Part shown: positions 1 to 5,411 of the stretch, one piece after another
Layout: every line of letters starts with the position of its first letter
Position numbering within the stretch: position 1 is the first letter of the stretch
Assembly (NCBI GenBank): GCA_003096255.1
Contig: PIXS01000263.1
Span: forward strand, 1-5,995
Direction of reading: 5' to 3'
Origin: Candidatus Bathyarchaeum sp.
GTDB taxonomy: Archaea > Thermoproteota > Bathyarchaeia > Bathyarchaeales > Bathyarchaeaceae
Length of the DNA stretch: 5,995 bases
Made by a program: the position numbers and the translations under genes
The notes under the pieces: generated by a model
Databases searched by the model: none
What the model was told of the DNA's origin: nothing
What the model saw: the letters and a program-made list of their open reading frames with translations, nothing else

Positions 1-3000
1 GCGTAGATATATTCCATGGGTATGCCTTCAGCGGTTTCTGCGGCGACTTTTACCTCGGCAGTATCTGTTGAATCAACTTGTCCTGTTGCATCAGTTACTT
101 CACAGTAGTATCCGTAAGTACCTTCGCTATCAGGTGCAACAACTAACGTTGCAGCAGTTTCCCCTGAAAGGGCAACCGCATTTCCACTGATATACGTGTA
201 CCACTGGTACGTGAAGGGAGCAGTTCCGCCGCTGGCAGATGCAGTTAGTACTACCGATTCGCCGACCATGATATCGGATGCTGTTGGGGCTGCGCTTGCA
301 ACTAAAGCAGGTCCTGGTCCAACTGTTTCTGAAACTTGGATCATAGCTTCATCACTGAATGCATATGTCCTTGAGGAAACAGGTCCGTCTTCGCCCATGT
401 ACCATGCAATGACTTTCCATTGACCTACCTCGTCAGGTGTGAAGGTCGCTGTTGCAACACCGTTTTCGTCAGTTGTTGCGCTCATGTCTGTTTCAACGCC
501 ATCTGGGTCAGTGTATGTTATCAGTATGTCTGTGTCCTCCATTGGTGGAACTGGTGCTTCTGCACCAATCTCTTCATACACGTTCACTTCTGGGACACCC
601 GTCAAAGTAGCAGTTACAGCAACAGATTCTCCATCAGCTAAGTTAACTGATGTTTTATCAACTGAAACTGTAATCGCTGTCTCTTGTTCGAGGTGGTCTT
701 CAAAACAGTAAACGTTGTTGTCGTATGAACCAACATAGAGTTTACCGTCCCAAACTGCAGGAGAACCAACAATGTTACCCCTAGTCGTGTACCAACTCAG
801 CGGGATACCCGTACTTGCGTCGAGGCATGTGATACTGTAGCTGTCTGAACCGAAGTAAACCACAGCAGTTTCACCAAAACCCGAGAACAGTGGAGTACTC
901 CACACTTGCCATCCGCCCCAAGCGGACCAAATATTCTCTCCATTGTCGGCACGTGCACAGGCCACTGTAGGACCAGCTTGACTGATAATGAAGCCATCAT
1001 TACTTGATATTTCTGTGCCATTAATGTCAACAGCAGTGCTCATCAACCAACTTGGTGCATGTAACATAGCACCGTGTGAAGTTTCACCCTCAACGTTTGG
1101 TTGTGTGCCCTCGTAGATTAGCTCACCATTGGTTGTGTTGTAGCATCGGAACCGGTCGTTAGTACCACCAGGCCATAGTCGTTCACCCTCTACTGTTGGA
1201 GAGTATGAGTTTACGCCCCAGAAACCTGACCAGAAACTACCGCCACTGGTTTCGATTGGGAAATTCAGTAAGATGTTTCCGTTCATGTCCAGCTTGTAGA
1301 TGTTTGTGTCATCACCCATGATGTAGACATAACCACTATCGATTGCTGGTGAACCCAATATTGGATCTCCACCTGCAATTGGAGTTGACCATTCTACGGT
1401 TCCGCTCATGCTTACACAGTAGAGTTGACCATCGTGCATTGACCCAACATAGATTTTGTTATTGTAGATAATTGGGCTAGAGCGTATGTTGTGCTGACCA
1501 AGTGAAGCTTCTACAGGCCTGTATGGACCCGTGCTAACTCTCCAGATTTCGTCACCGCTGTCTGCATCTAAACAGTAGATGTTGCTGTCGTCAGGACCGA
1601 TTATTACTCTGTCGCCGACAACTGCTGGTGTGGAACCAAAGGTTGCCATTCTTGGCTCATTGGTCATGAAGGTCCAGATTGGTTCACCCGTGTATGCATC
1701 TAGACAGTAGACATTGCGGTCGTTGGAGTTGATGTAGAGCTTTCCGTCAGAGACTACTGGAGAAGATATAACACCTGCTCCGGTAGTGAATACCCATTTC
1801 GGAGAACTCAAATCGGTAGGTCCTTTGTTCAAGGTGATGCTTGGCATAGTGGGGTTTCCGCGCCACATTGCAAAGTCTTCTGGTTGAACCGCAGTACTAA
1901 GGGCCCAGATTTGACCGCCATCCATGAAATAGAGGCAGCCATACGCGATAATTGGACCCGATGGTACAACTTGCATCTCCCAGATTACTTCACCTGTGAA
2001 AGCATCCCAACACGCAAAGTTGTCTGGTTGTGCTTCTCGTCCAGTTGTGGTCGAGTAGTCTGATTGTGAGCCGTATATCTTTCCGTCGGCAACTACTGTT
2101 GTGTAGTAACCGATGTAGAAAAGAGCGCTTGAAGCCCACTTCATTACACCTGTTTCAGCGTCTAAACATTTTTGTGCACCTGTAGTTCCAGCGCCCAAAT
2201 CGTGCAGGTAGATATTACCATAAGCATAGTTGATACACCAGACGTTAAACGCTCGGTTTCGGACACCGTCAGTGTTGTGCCAGATAACTGAGCCGTCTTC
2301 AGAGTCCAAGGCATATATGTGCATGCTCTGGGTTCCGACAAAGAATTTGCCGTCGTGGTAGGATGTCATGTAACCCATGGCTGTTTCTACCCATGTTTCC
2401 CAGACTTTCTCACCAGTTGTTACATCAATTGCGTAAACTGCACAGCTGCTGTAAGAGCCCATCATCAATTTGCCATCTCCATATGCAAGCATTGGGTTTC
2501 CTGGCTCGTCCATGACATAGTCAAAGACTTTCCGGTTTCCTTCACCCATGTCGGTTTCTGGGTTTGCACATGTCCATCCGCTACAGGATGGAACGAACTG
2601 ACCTGAAACACTGTGGGGTCCAAAAACCATTGGAGTGTTATTGTTATCGGCGTCGCCGTCAATGCCTAGGATGGAGTGGTAAACTGCACCAGGATTAACT
2701 GTGGTGTCAATCCAGAGGAATTCACCCGTGGACCTGAACATTGCAAGTCCGCCAGCTACTGTTGCGAAGTGGTCATCATCAACTTTGAACATCATTGCTG
2801 ACCCTGCAAAACTAGAACCTGTACCTGCAGATGCTGCTGGTCCATAGCCTATTATGGATGCCCAGTTTACTGCACCTGTGTGGGGGTTAATTGAGATTAC
2901 CGCATTTCTTGTGGTCGCATTATTGGAGTTTACGTTTATGCTTCCCCATGCGATGATTTGGCCGTCCATGGCCATTGGTGAAACCCTTGAGAAGCCTCCG

Positions 3001-3401
3001 AAGAATCCTGCGGCGCCAAATTGGCTAATGGTGGGGTTTACAACATCTGTTGCTTGTGAGGTTCCTAACCATACTTTTGGTATGGATTGTCCTGATTCTG
3101 TTCTGAATATTACATCCGGCCTGTCAGGCGCAGGTCCAGGATTGAAACCTGTTCTGTACATATCTCCTCCGTGAGGGTTATCCCACGCATAATCTTCGTT
3201 CAACAAGTTGCCGTATTCAGATGCTGCTGCATAGGCGCTGTTGTGTGCATCCATGTAGTCTGGTGCAGGTGTGGTTACAGTTCCCATGTCTGGGTTGTAA
3301 TTGTCTATTGTTTGTGCTAATGCGATGGAAATGGTTGCTGATACTGCTATTGTGAATACTAGTATTGTTGTTAATGTGATTTTTCGAATTTCTTTTTCCA
3401 T
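1..3401 (-). CDS. Secreted PQQ-like beta-propeller protein with Ig-like domains (C-terminus cut off)
   Basis: One frame stays open for at least 1133 codons and runs off the window edge. Residues 1-29 form a Sec signal peptide: basic start, hydrophobic core ITLTTILVFTIAVSATISIA, likely cut after ALA before Q30. About 14 blade motifs follow from near residue 168 to 900, such as VYCLDAYTGEPIW (564), IYCLDADSGDEIW (608) and ITCLDASTG (857), alternating with strands like SSPVVSDGKLYI and GSPAVWDGKLYVGS. This is the PQQ-like repeat pattern and would suit two seven-bladed propellers. An Ig-like domain follows at about 908-1015 and a second (APFTYQWY, YGYYCEV) at about 1034-1118. Cys273 and Cys278 could form a disulfide. 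The family name does not imply bound PQQ; the role is probably extracellular binding or adhesion. A C-terminal membrane anchor may lie just outside. ATG 3401 is preferred because GAGATGA lies five bases before it; ATG 3410 is in frame but lacks such a site. Confidence -1.
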   Translation of the reverse strand, partial: MEKEIRKITLTTILVFTIAVSATISIALAQTIDNYNPDMGTVTTPAPDYMDAHNSAYAAASEYGNLLNEDYAWDNPHGGDMYRTGFNPGPAPDRPDVIFRTESGQSIPKVWLGTSQATDVVNPTISQFGAAGFFGGFSRVSPMAMDGQIIAWGSINVNSNNATTRNAVISINPHTGAVNWASIIGYGPAASAGTGSSFAGSAMMFKVDDDHFATVAGGLAMFRSTGEFLWIDTTVNPGAVYHSILGIDGDADNNNTPMVFGPHSVSGQFVPSCSGWTCANPETDMGEGNRKVFDYVMDEPGNPMLAYGDGKLMMGSYSSCAVYAIDVTTGEKVWETWVETAMGYMTSYHDGKFFVGTQSMHIYALDSEDGSVIWHNTDGVRNRAFNVWCINYAYGNIYLHDLGAGTTGAQKCLDAETGVMKWASSALFYIGYYTTVVADGKIYGSQSDYSTTTGREAQPDNFACWDAFTGEVIWEMQVVPSGPIIAYGCLYFMDGGQIWALSTAVQPEDFAMWRGNPTMPSITLNKGPTDLSSPKWVFTTGAGVISSPVVSDGKLYINSNDRNVYCLDAYTGEPIWTFMTNEPRMATFGSTPAVVGDRVIIGPDDSNIYCLDADSGDEIWRVSTGPYRPVEASLGQHNIRSSPIIYNNKIYVGSMHDGQLYCVSMSGTVEWSTPIAGGDPILGSPAIDSGYVYIMGDDTNIYKLDMNGNILLNFPIETSGGSFWSGFWGVNSYSPTVEGERLWPGGTNDRFRCYNTTNGELIYEGTQPNVEGETSHGAMLHAPSWLMSTAVDINGTEISSNDGFIISQAGPTVACARADNGENIWSAWGGWQVWSTPLFSGFGETAVVYFGSDSYSITCLDASTGIPLSWYTTRGNIVGSPAVWDGKLYVGSYDNNVYCFEDHLEQETAITVSVDKTSVNLADGESVAVTATLTGVPEVNVYEEIGAEAPVPPMEDTDILITYTDPDGVETDMSATTDENGVATATFTPDEVGQWKVIAWYMGEDGPVSSRTYAFSDEAMIQVSETVGPGPALVASAAPTASDIMVGESVVLTASASGGTAPFTYQWYTYISGNAVALSGETAATLVVAPDSEGTYGYYCEVTDATGQVDSTDTAEVKVAAETAEGIPMEYIY

Positions 3402-3421
3402 TTTTTTCATCTCATTTTTTG

Positions 3422-3446
3422 GAGACCCGCGCCTTGCGCGTTTCTC
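3422..3446 (-). promoter_or_regulatory. GC-rich hairpin in the leader of the propeller gene
   Basis: In otherwise AT-rich sequence, CGCGC and GCGCG (3428-3432 and 3436-3440) form a perfect five-pair stem around a three-base loop. An outer GAGA/TCTC stem (3422-3425 and 3443-3446) encloses it, separated by a two-by-two mismatch. It lies about 20 bases before the start codon and inside the predicted leader, so it could affect translation or message stability. The fold is read directly from the sequence; the function is inferred. Confidence -1.
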
Positions 3447-3500
3447 GAGGTTTTTCTTTGTATGTTTGGGGTATATTACATTTGTTATAACTTAGAATTG

Positions 3501-3510
3501 TATTTATAAA
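3501..3510 (-). promoter_or_regulatory. TATA box for the propeller gene
   Basis: The minus strand reads TTTATAAATA, a good archaeal TATA box. A start about 25 bases downstream would fall near 3480 and give a leader of roughly 75-80 bases. A leader of that length supports the start codon at 3401, which has a Shine-Dalgarno-like site. Confidence -1.
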
Positions 3511-3844
3511 CTAATTAAAAATATAATTTTGTCCAAAACACATTAGTTCTCTAACTAAAACCATATTTGAAGATTTTCTAAAAATTATTTAATTAAAATG
3601 TTGCACTATCAATATGTGAACTTCCCTCATTTTTCTAATCCTTCAAAATTATAATTTAAGTTCATTGCTGGCAATTGAATCGTTTTTTCGAAAACGCCTC
3701 CAACAATCGCCCAAATTTCGCAAATCTGGAAAAACTGGAGTTTTTTGACGCTTTTTGGATTTTTCTTACTGGGAGCCTGCTCCCCACTGCTCACAGTTCA
3801 TACATTGAATGGTCTATAACAAGAAAATAGTTTAGGTACGGATA
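3511..3844. other. Intergenic region with foldable elements, no gene recognised
   Basis: No convincing coding frame was found on either strand. The first half is very AT-rich. From 3681 to 3746 the sequence can fold into three elements: CGTTTT-TTCG-AAAACG (3681-3696); an imperfect hairpin at 3711-3729; and an outer CTCCA/TGGAG pairing (3698-3702 and 3736-3740) followed by six T on the plus strand. A plus-strand TATA-like TTATAATTTAA lies at about 3648-3658. A further GGGAGC-CT-GCTCCC inverted repeat sits at 3771-3784. The elements could belong to a short plus-strand RNA or be unused structure. Confidence -1.
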
Positions 3845-3852
3845 GAAAAAAA
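3845..3852 (-). terminator. T-run terminator after the FUN14 gene
   Basis: On the minus strand seven T residues follow directly after the TGA stop codon. Archaeal RNA polymerase commonly terminates at such oligo-T runs without needing a hairpin. The nearby GGGAGC/GCTCCC inverted repeat is not followed by T on this strand, so it is probably not part of the signal. Confidence -1.
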
Positions 3853-4152
3853 TCAGTACCTTCTGTAACCGATGAACAGCCCTGCAACGAAACTTACCAA
3901 GAAAGGAACACTGGACACAAGAGCTAAGACTCCTAATGTGGTAAGAATACCTGTTACGTTTGCGATGTTGGCACTAATTGACTCAACGTTCACGTCGAAC
4001 GTACCCGTGTAAGCTAATGCTATCAATGCAAAAGCGATGATTCCGATGCTTAATGCTCTGCCTGATGCTCTTTTGACCAGGTTGCCTGCAAAGTAACCGC
4101 AGAGTCCTCCTACTACAATGAAAAACAACATGGGTGCTAGAGTTTCTTCCAT
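3853..4152 (-). CDS. FUN14 family small membrane protein
   Basis: The product is 99 residues, the usual size of archaeal FUN14 proteins. It has a Gly-rich first membrane segment (about residues 5-25, VVGGLCGYFAGNLVKRA), a second hydrophobic segment (33-51) ending in YTGTFDVNVES, and a third (68-96) ending in VPFLVSFVAGLFIGYRRY. The G-x-x-x-G helix, the G-x-hydrophobic-V-N turn and the final PF-x-x-SF-x-x-G-x-x-x-G-[YF]-[RK] pattern match the family. Eukaryotic members sit in the mitochondrial outer membrane; the archaeal role is not known. ATG 4152 follows a GAGGTGA ribosome binding site (4162-4168) at nine bases. That site lies directly against the stop codon of a 38-codon frame upstream, so the two are probably transcribed together. 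The family call is by eye, without a profile search. Confidence -1.
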   Translation of the reverse strand: MEETLAPMLFFIVVGGLCGYFAGNLVKRASGRALSIGIIAFALIALAYTGTFDVNVESISANIANVTGILTTLGVLALVSSVPFLVSFVAGLFIGYRRY

Positions 4153-4168
4153 TTTCCTTTTTCACCTC

Positions 4169-4285
4169 TTACTTGTTAGATGGTAATTCAGTGTCCCAAA
4201 GGTTAGTATGCCCAAAATTTGCTTCCAGACTAGACGATCCAATTGCAAATTCTGTATCGCCATTGGGACGCTTCATTACCTCCAT
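4169..4285 (-). CDS. Possible 38-residue protein upstream of FUN14, unrecognised
   Basis: ATG 4285 opens a 38-codon frame (MEVMKRPNGDTEFAIGSSS...LWDTELPSNK) ending in TAA at 4169-4171. Amino-acid use is balanced, with no low-complexity stretch and no membrane segment. Its stop touches the FUN14 ribosome binding site, and the FUN14 start is 16 bases farther on, as expected for a two-gene operon. A TATA-like box at 4311-4320 predicts transcript initiation near 4291, so this gene would be almost leaderless. A second in-frame ATG at 4276 follows GGAGGTA too closely for a normal site. I do not recognise the family. A leader with chance coding potential is the main alternative, especially because nested inverted repeats overlap it. 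Confidence -1.
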   Translation of the reverse strand: MEVMKRPNGDTEFAIGSSSLEANFGHTNLWDTELPSNK

Positions 4286-4310
4286 CTCCGAGGGCTTAGT
4301 ATTGATTCTT

Positions 4311-4320
4311 TTTCTTTATA
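4311..4320 (-). promoter_or_regulatory. TATA box for the 38-residue frame and FUN14
   Basis: The minus strand reads TATAAAGAAA. A start site about 25 bases downstream falls near 4291, six bases before ATG 4285. It would serve both minus-strand genes and lies back to back with the promoter of the plus-strand gene at 4403. Confidence -1.
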
Positions 4321-4362
4321 GTAATTATGAATTCAGAGTACATATTTCCCTTTCATAACCGC

Positions 4363-4374
4363 TTTTTATTAAAA
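4363..4374 (+). promoter_or_regulatory. TATA-like box for the coiled-coil gene
   Basis: The sequence TTTTTATTAAAA lies about 30 bases before ATG 4403. Transcription would begin near 4393, giving a leader of about ten bases that includes or only just misses the GGAG at 4392-4395. Confidence -1.
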
Positions 4375-4402
4375 CCGCTGACTTGTGCTCTGGAGTTCAA
4401 AA

Positions 4403-4540
4403 ATGAGCGCAAAAATCCAAGAAATCCGAAAAAAAATAGCAAAGCTAGAAAAAGAAGCCAACGAGCTAAAACGTCTCAAATCAGACTACCACTACGCAAA
4501 GCAATTCCGTAGAATGATTGTTAAACAACAAGTAGACTAA
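4403..4540 (+). CDS. Small basic coiled-coil protein, 45 residues
   Basis: ATG 4403 is preceded by GGAG at 4392-4395, seven bases away, and opens 45 codons ending in TAA. The product starts MSAKIQEIRKKIAKLEKEAN and is rich in Lys, Arg and Glu. Residues I5, I8, I12, L15, A19 and L22 follow 3-4 spacing, so the first half should form an amphipathic or coiled-coil helix. The second half (HYAKQFRRMIVKQQVD) is also basic. There is no signal peptide or membrane segment, so it is expected in the cytoplasm. I do not recognise the family; RNA or DNA binding or a protein-protein role are possible but unsupported. It has its own promoter and a terminator, so it appears to be a single-gene unit. The good ribosome site and clean ending make a real gene likely despite its size. 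Confidence -1.
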   Translation: MSAKIQEIRKKIAKLEKEANELKRLKSDYHYAKQFRRMIVKQQVD

Positions 4541-4543
4541 AAC

Positions 4544-4593
4544 CCGCCCTCAAAGCGGCGGCTTTACAGTTTTCTTGAACTTGGGCGTTTTTT
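4544..4593 (+). terminator. Hairpin and T-run after the coiled-coil gene
   Basis: Beginning four bases after the stop codon, CCGCC (4544-4548) can pair with GGCGG (4557-4561). AAAGC/GCTTT (4552-4556 and 4561-4565) and CGCCC/GGGCG (4545-4549 and 4583-4587) are alternative stems. The last is followed directly by six T (4588-4593), giving a terminator-like ending. Confidence -1.
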
Positions 4594-4629
4594 AGCACAT
4601 TGTTAATAGTTTGTTGGGTGTAGGCTAAG

Positions 4630-4637
4630 TTTTTATG
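4630..4637 (+). promoter_or_regulatory. Possible TATA box before the cloverleaf-like segment
   Basis: TTTTTATG lies about 28 bases before position 4661, where the closing stem of a foldable segment begins. The match to a TATA box is weak and no coding gene follows, so this is only suggestive. Confidence -1.
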
Positions 4638-4660
4638 TTGGCGTGGCTGTATTTTTGTTT

Positions 4661-4773
4661 GGTGGGCGATGACGATTTTGACCCACTGATTTAGTGATTG
4701 AGATCTTGAGAAAAGTGGACACTCAAAACCGTTGATGGTTCGTTGCTTTCAAGAATGCGCGAGCCCACCTCCA
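4661..4773 (+). ncRNA. Candidate structured RNA with a cloverleaf-like fold
   Basis: A seven-base stem GGTGGGC (4661-4667) with GCCCACC (4763-4769) closes a segment holding three hairpins: CACT/AGTG (4684-4687 and 4693-4696), TTGAG/CTCAA (4706-4710 and 4722-4726), and TTGATGG/CTTTCAA around loop TTCGTTG (4732-4752, one mismatch and one G-T pair). TCCA follows the closing stem. This recalls a tRNA outline. However, the T-loop lacks its conserved A, ten extra bases separate the last hairpin from the closing stem, and the D region does not fit, so it is not called a tRNA. T-runs at 4801-4806 and 4823-4828 could end a transcript. Existence as an RNA is unproven. Confidence -1.
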
Positions 4774-4777
4774 CTAA

Positions 4778-4795
4778 TGTTCATAGTTTAGAACA
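4778..4795. repeat. Operator-like dyad TGTTC-N8-GAACA
   Basis: Five-base arms at 4778-4782 and 4791-4795 form an inverted repeat. It resembles the stronger dyad at 4835-4853 (both contain TGTTCA and GAACA) and lies upstream of the winged-helix gene. The arms are short, so the operator role is an inference. Confidence -1.
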
Positions 4796-4822
4796 GTTGA
4801 TTTTTTGTGGGTTGTTGTAACC

Positions 4823-4870
4823 TTTTTTGCTGTTTTGTTCAGTTTTTGAACAACTGAAGTCATAAGATTT
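4823..4870 (+). repeat. Upstream module copy 1
   Basis: Block one, TTTTTTGCTGTTTT (4823-4836), recurs exactly at 5300-5313. Block two, AAGTCATAAGATTT (4857-4870), recurs with one change at 5341-5354. The blocks occur in the same order, 20 bases apart here and 27 in copy 2. Copy 1 lies upstream of the winged-helix gene. Confidence -1.
4835..4853. repeat. Perfect 7-base dyad TTGTTCA-N5-TGAACAA
   Basis: Arms at 4835-4841 and 4847-4853 are exact reverse complements around GTTTT. The length and symmetry suit a dimeric winged-helix operator. It sits about 105 bases before the winged-helix start, too far upstream for simple promoter occlusion. It could also act as an RNA hairpin. Confidence -1.
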
Positions 4871-4921
4871 GTTGTTTATGTAACCTGAATTATGTCAAAA
4901 ATCGTAATACAAGGTTAAATG

Positions 4922-4929
4922 TTAAATAT
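4922..4929 (+). promoter_or_regulatory. TATA box for the winged-helix gene
   Basis: TTAAATAT lies about 33 bases before ATG 4959. Initiation about 25 bases downstream falls near 4951-4953, so the message would be leaderless or nearly so. This agrees with the absence of a clear Shine-Dalgarno site before the start. Confidence -1.
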
Positions 4930-4958
4930 GTAAAACGTGTACTTCGGAATGGTTGGTA

Positions 4959-5285
4959 ATGCCTTTGACTGAAGCACAGATAAAGAACATTCTTACAGAC
5001 AACAAGCTTTCTGCCATCAAAGCAGTTCTGGAGAAAGACCATGCTATTGACTGCCTTTTTCTTTTGAAGTTAGAGAATGGGCGCTGGAAGAACGCAAAAG
5101 CGTTCATGAAGGATTTAAACCTCACCCTCAGCGATGGAACTTTCCGTTCCAGGATGATGGAAATGGAGAGTTTAGGCTTAGCTGAAAGTGTCGCGATTGA
5201 TCCTTTGAAGAAATATTATGTTATTACTGAGCTTGGCGAGAAGCTGGCTGATCTTCTTTTGGATTTGTTTGCCGCTTTAGGGTAA
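4959..5285 (+). CDS. Winged helix-turn-helix protein, probable transcriptional regulator
   Basis: The product has 108 residues from ATG 4959. A TTG two codons earlier (4953) is possible but less likely. The order of elements fits a single winged-helix DNA-binding domain: helix 1 at about 17-38 (AIDCLFLLKL), helix 2 at 44-53 (KNAKAFMKDL), a recognition helix at 58-72 (SDGTFRSRMMEMESLG), a wing with the strand YYVIT at 75-90, and a last Leu-rich helix at 91-107 (GEKLADLLLDLFAAL) that could dimerise. No ligand domain, metal site or membrane segment is visible, so it should act in the cytoplasm. It resembles the general ArsR/PadR/HxlR type, but I cannot place it in one family. Operator-like dyads upstream suggest self-regulation, and duplicated upstream sequence links it to the pilin-like gene that follows on the same strand 126 bases later. 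Confidence -1.
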   Translation: MPLTEAQIKNILTDNKLSAIKAVLEKDHAIDCLFLLKLENGRWKNAKAFMKDLNLTLSDGTFRSRMMEMESLGLAESVAIDPLKKYYVITELGEKLADLLLDLFAALG

Positions 5286-5328
5286 TTTTTGCGGCTTTGT
5301 TTTTTGCTGTTTTATTTCGGTTTTTTTA
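5286..5328 (+). terminator. T-rich terminator region after the winged-helix gene
   Basis: Three T runs (about 5286-5290, 5300-5305 and 5322-5328) follow the stop codon with no strong hairpin, as in archaeal oligo-T termination. The second run is also part of the duplicated block TTTTTTGCTGTTTT, so the region may have a regulatory role as well. Confidence -1.
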
Positions 5329-5354
5329 ATCTGGTGTATTAAGTCGTAAGATTT
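5300..5354 (+). repeat. Upstream module copy 2
   Basis: This holds the exact block TTTTTTGCTGTTTT (5300-5313) and the near-identical AAGTCGTAAGATTT (5341-5354, one mismatch to copy 1). The second block runs into the TATA box of the pilin-like gene, the position expected for a regulator site. Confidence -1.
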
Positions 5355-5360
5355 AAATCT
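5349..5360 (+). promoter_or_regulatory. Palindromic TATA region of the pilin-like gene
   Basis: AGATTTAAATCT is a perfect 12-base palindrome with TATA-like ATTTAAAT at its core. Initiation about 25 bases downstream falls near 5380, giving a leader of roughly 30 bases that contains the GGAGGG ribosome site (5395-5400). A protein binding the palindrome would block TATA recognition. The leader also has an AGTTC/GAACT dyad at 5373-5388. Confidence -1.
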
Positions 5361-5411
5361 CTTTGTTGCCGTAGTTCTCTTGTGAACTCAAAAAGGAGGG
5401 AAAGAACAAAA

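Noticed and set aside
2854..3174. Plus-strand frame of 106 codons inside the propeller gene
   Set aside because: It lies opposite the propeller gene, whose minus-strand frame gives clear repeat motifs. No ribosome site or family resemblance supports the plus-strand frame.
3649..3801. Minus-strand frame of 50 codons with one internal TAA, beginning MNCEQWGAGSQ, as a decayed small gene
   Set aside because: The start vaguely recalls a zinc-ribbon protein, but only one Cys of the expected pair is present, there is no ribosome site, and a frame this short is not distinguishable from chance.
4134..4512. Two plus-strand frames (4134-4358 and 4327-4512) around the divergent promoter region
   Set aside because: The first crosses the FUN14 start and the divergent promoters; the second is a different frame across the 45-residue gene. 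Neither has a ribosome site or plausible protein composition.
4666..4701. C/D box guide RNA
   Set aside because: GCGATGA, CTGA and GTGATTG resemble C, D' and C' boxes, but two deviate from consensus and no final D box follows at the expected distance.
4661..4773. True intron-containing tRNA
   Set aside because: The T-loop lacks the conserved A, extra bases separate the T-like arm from the acceptor-like stem, and no proper D arm or anticodon stem can be drawn.
4706..4819. Plus-strand open frame (…KWTLKTVDGSLLSRMREP…) in the gene-free region
   Set aside because: It is about 37 codons, its only ATG is in the middle, and no ribosome site precedes it. The inverted-repeat structure explains the segment better.
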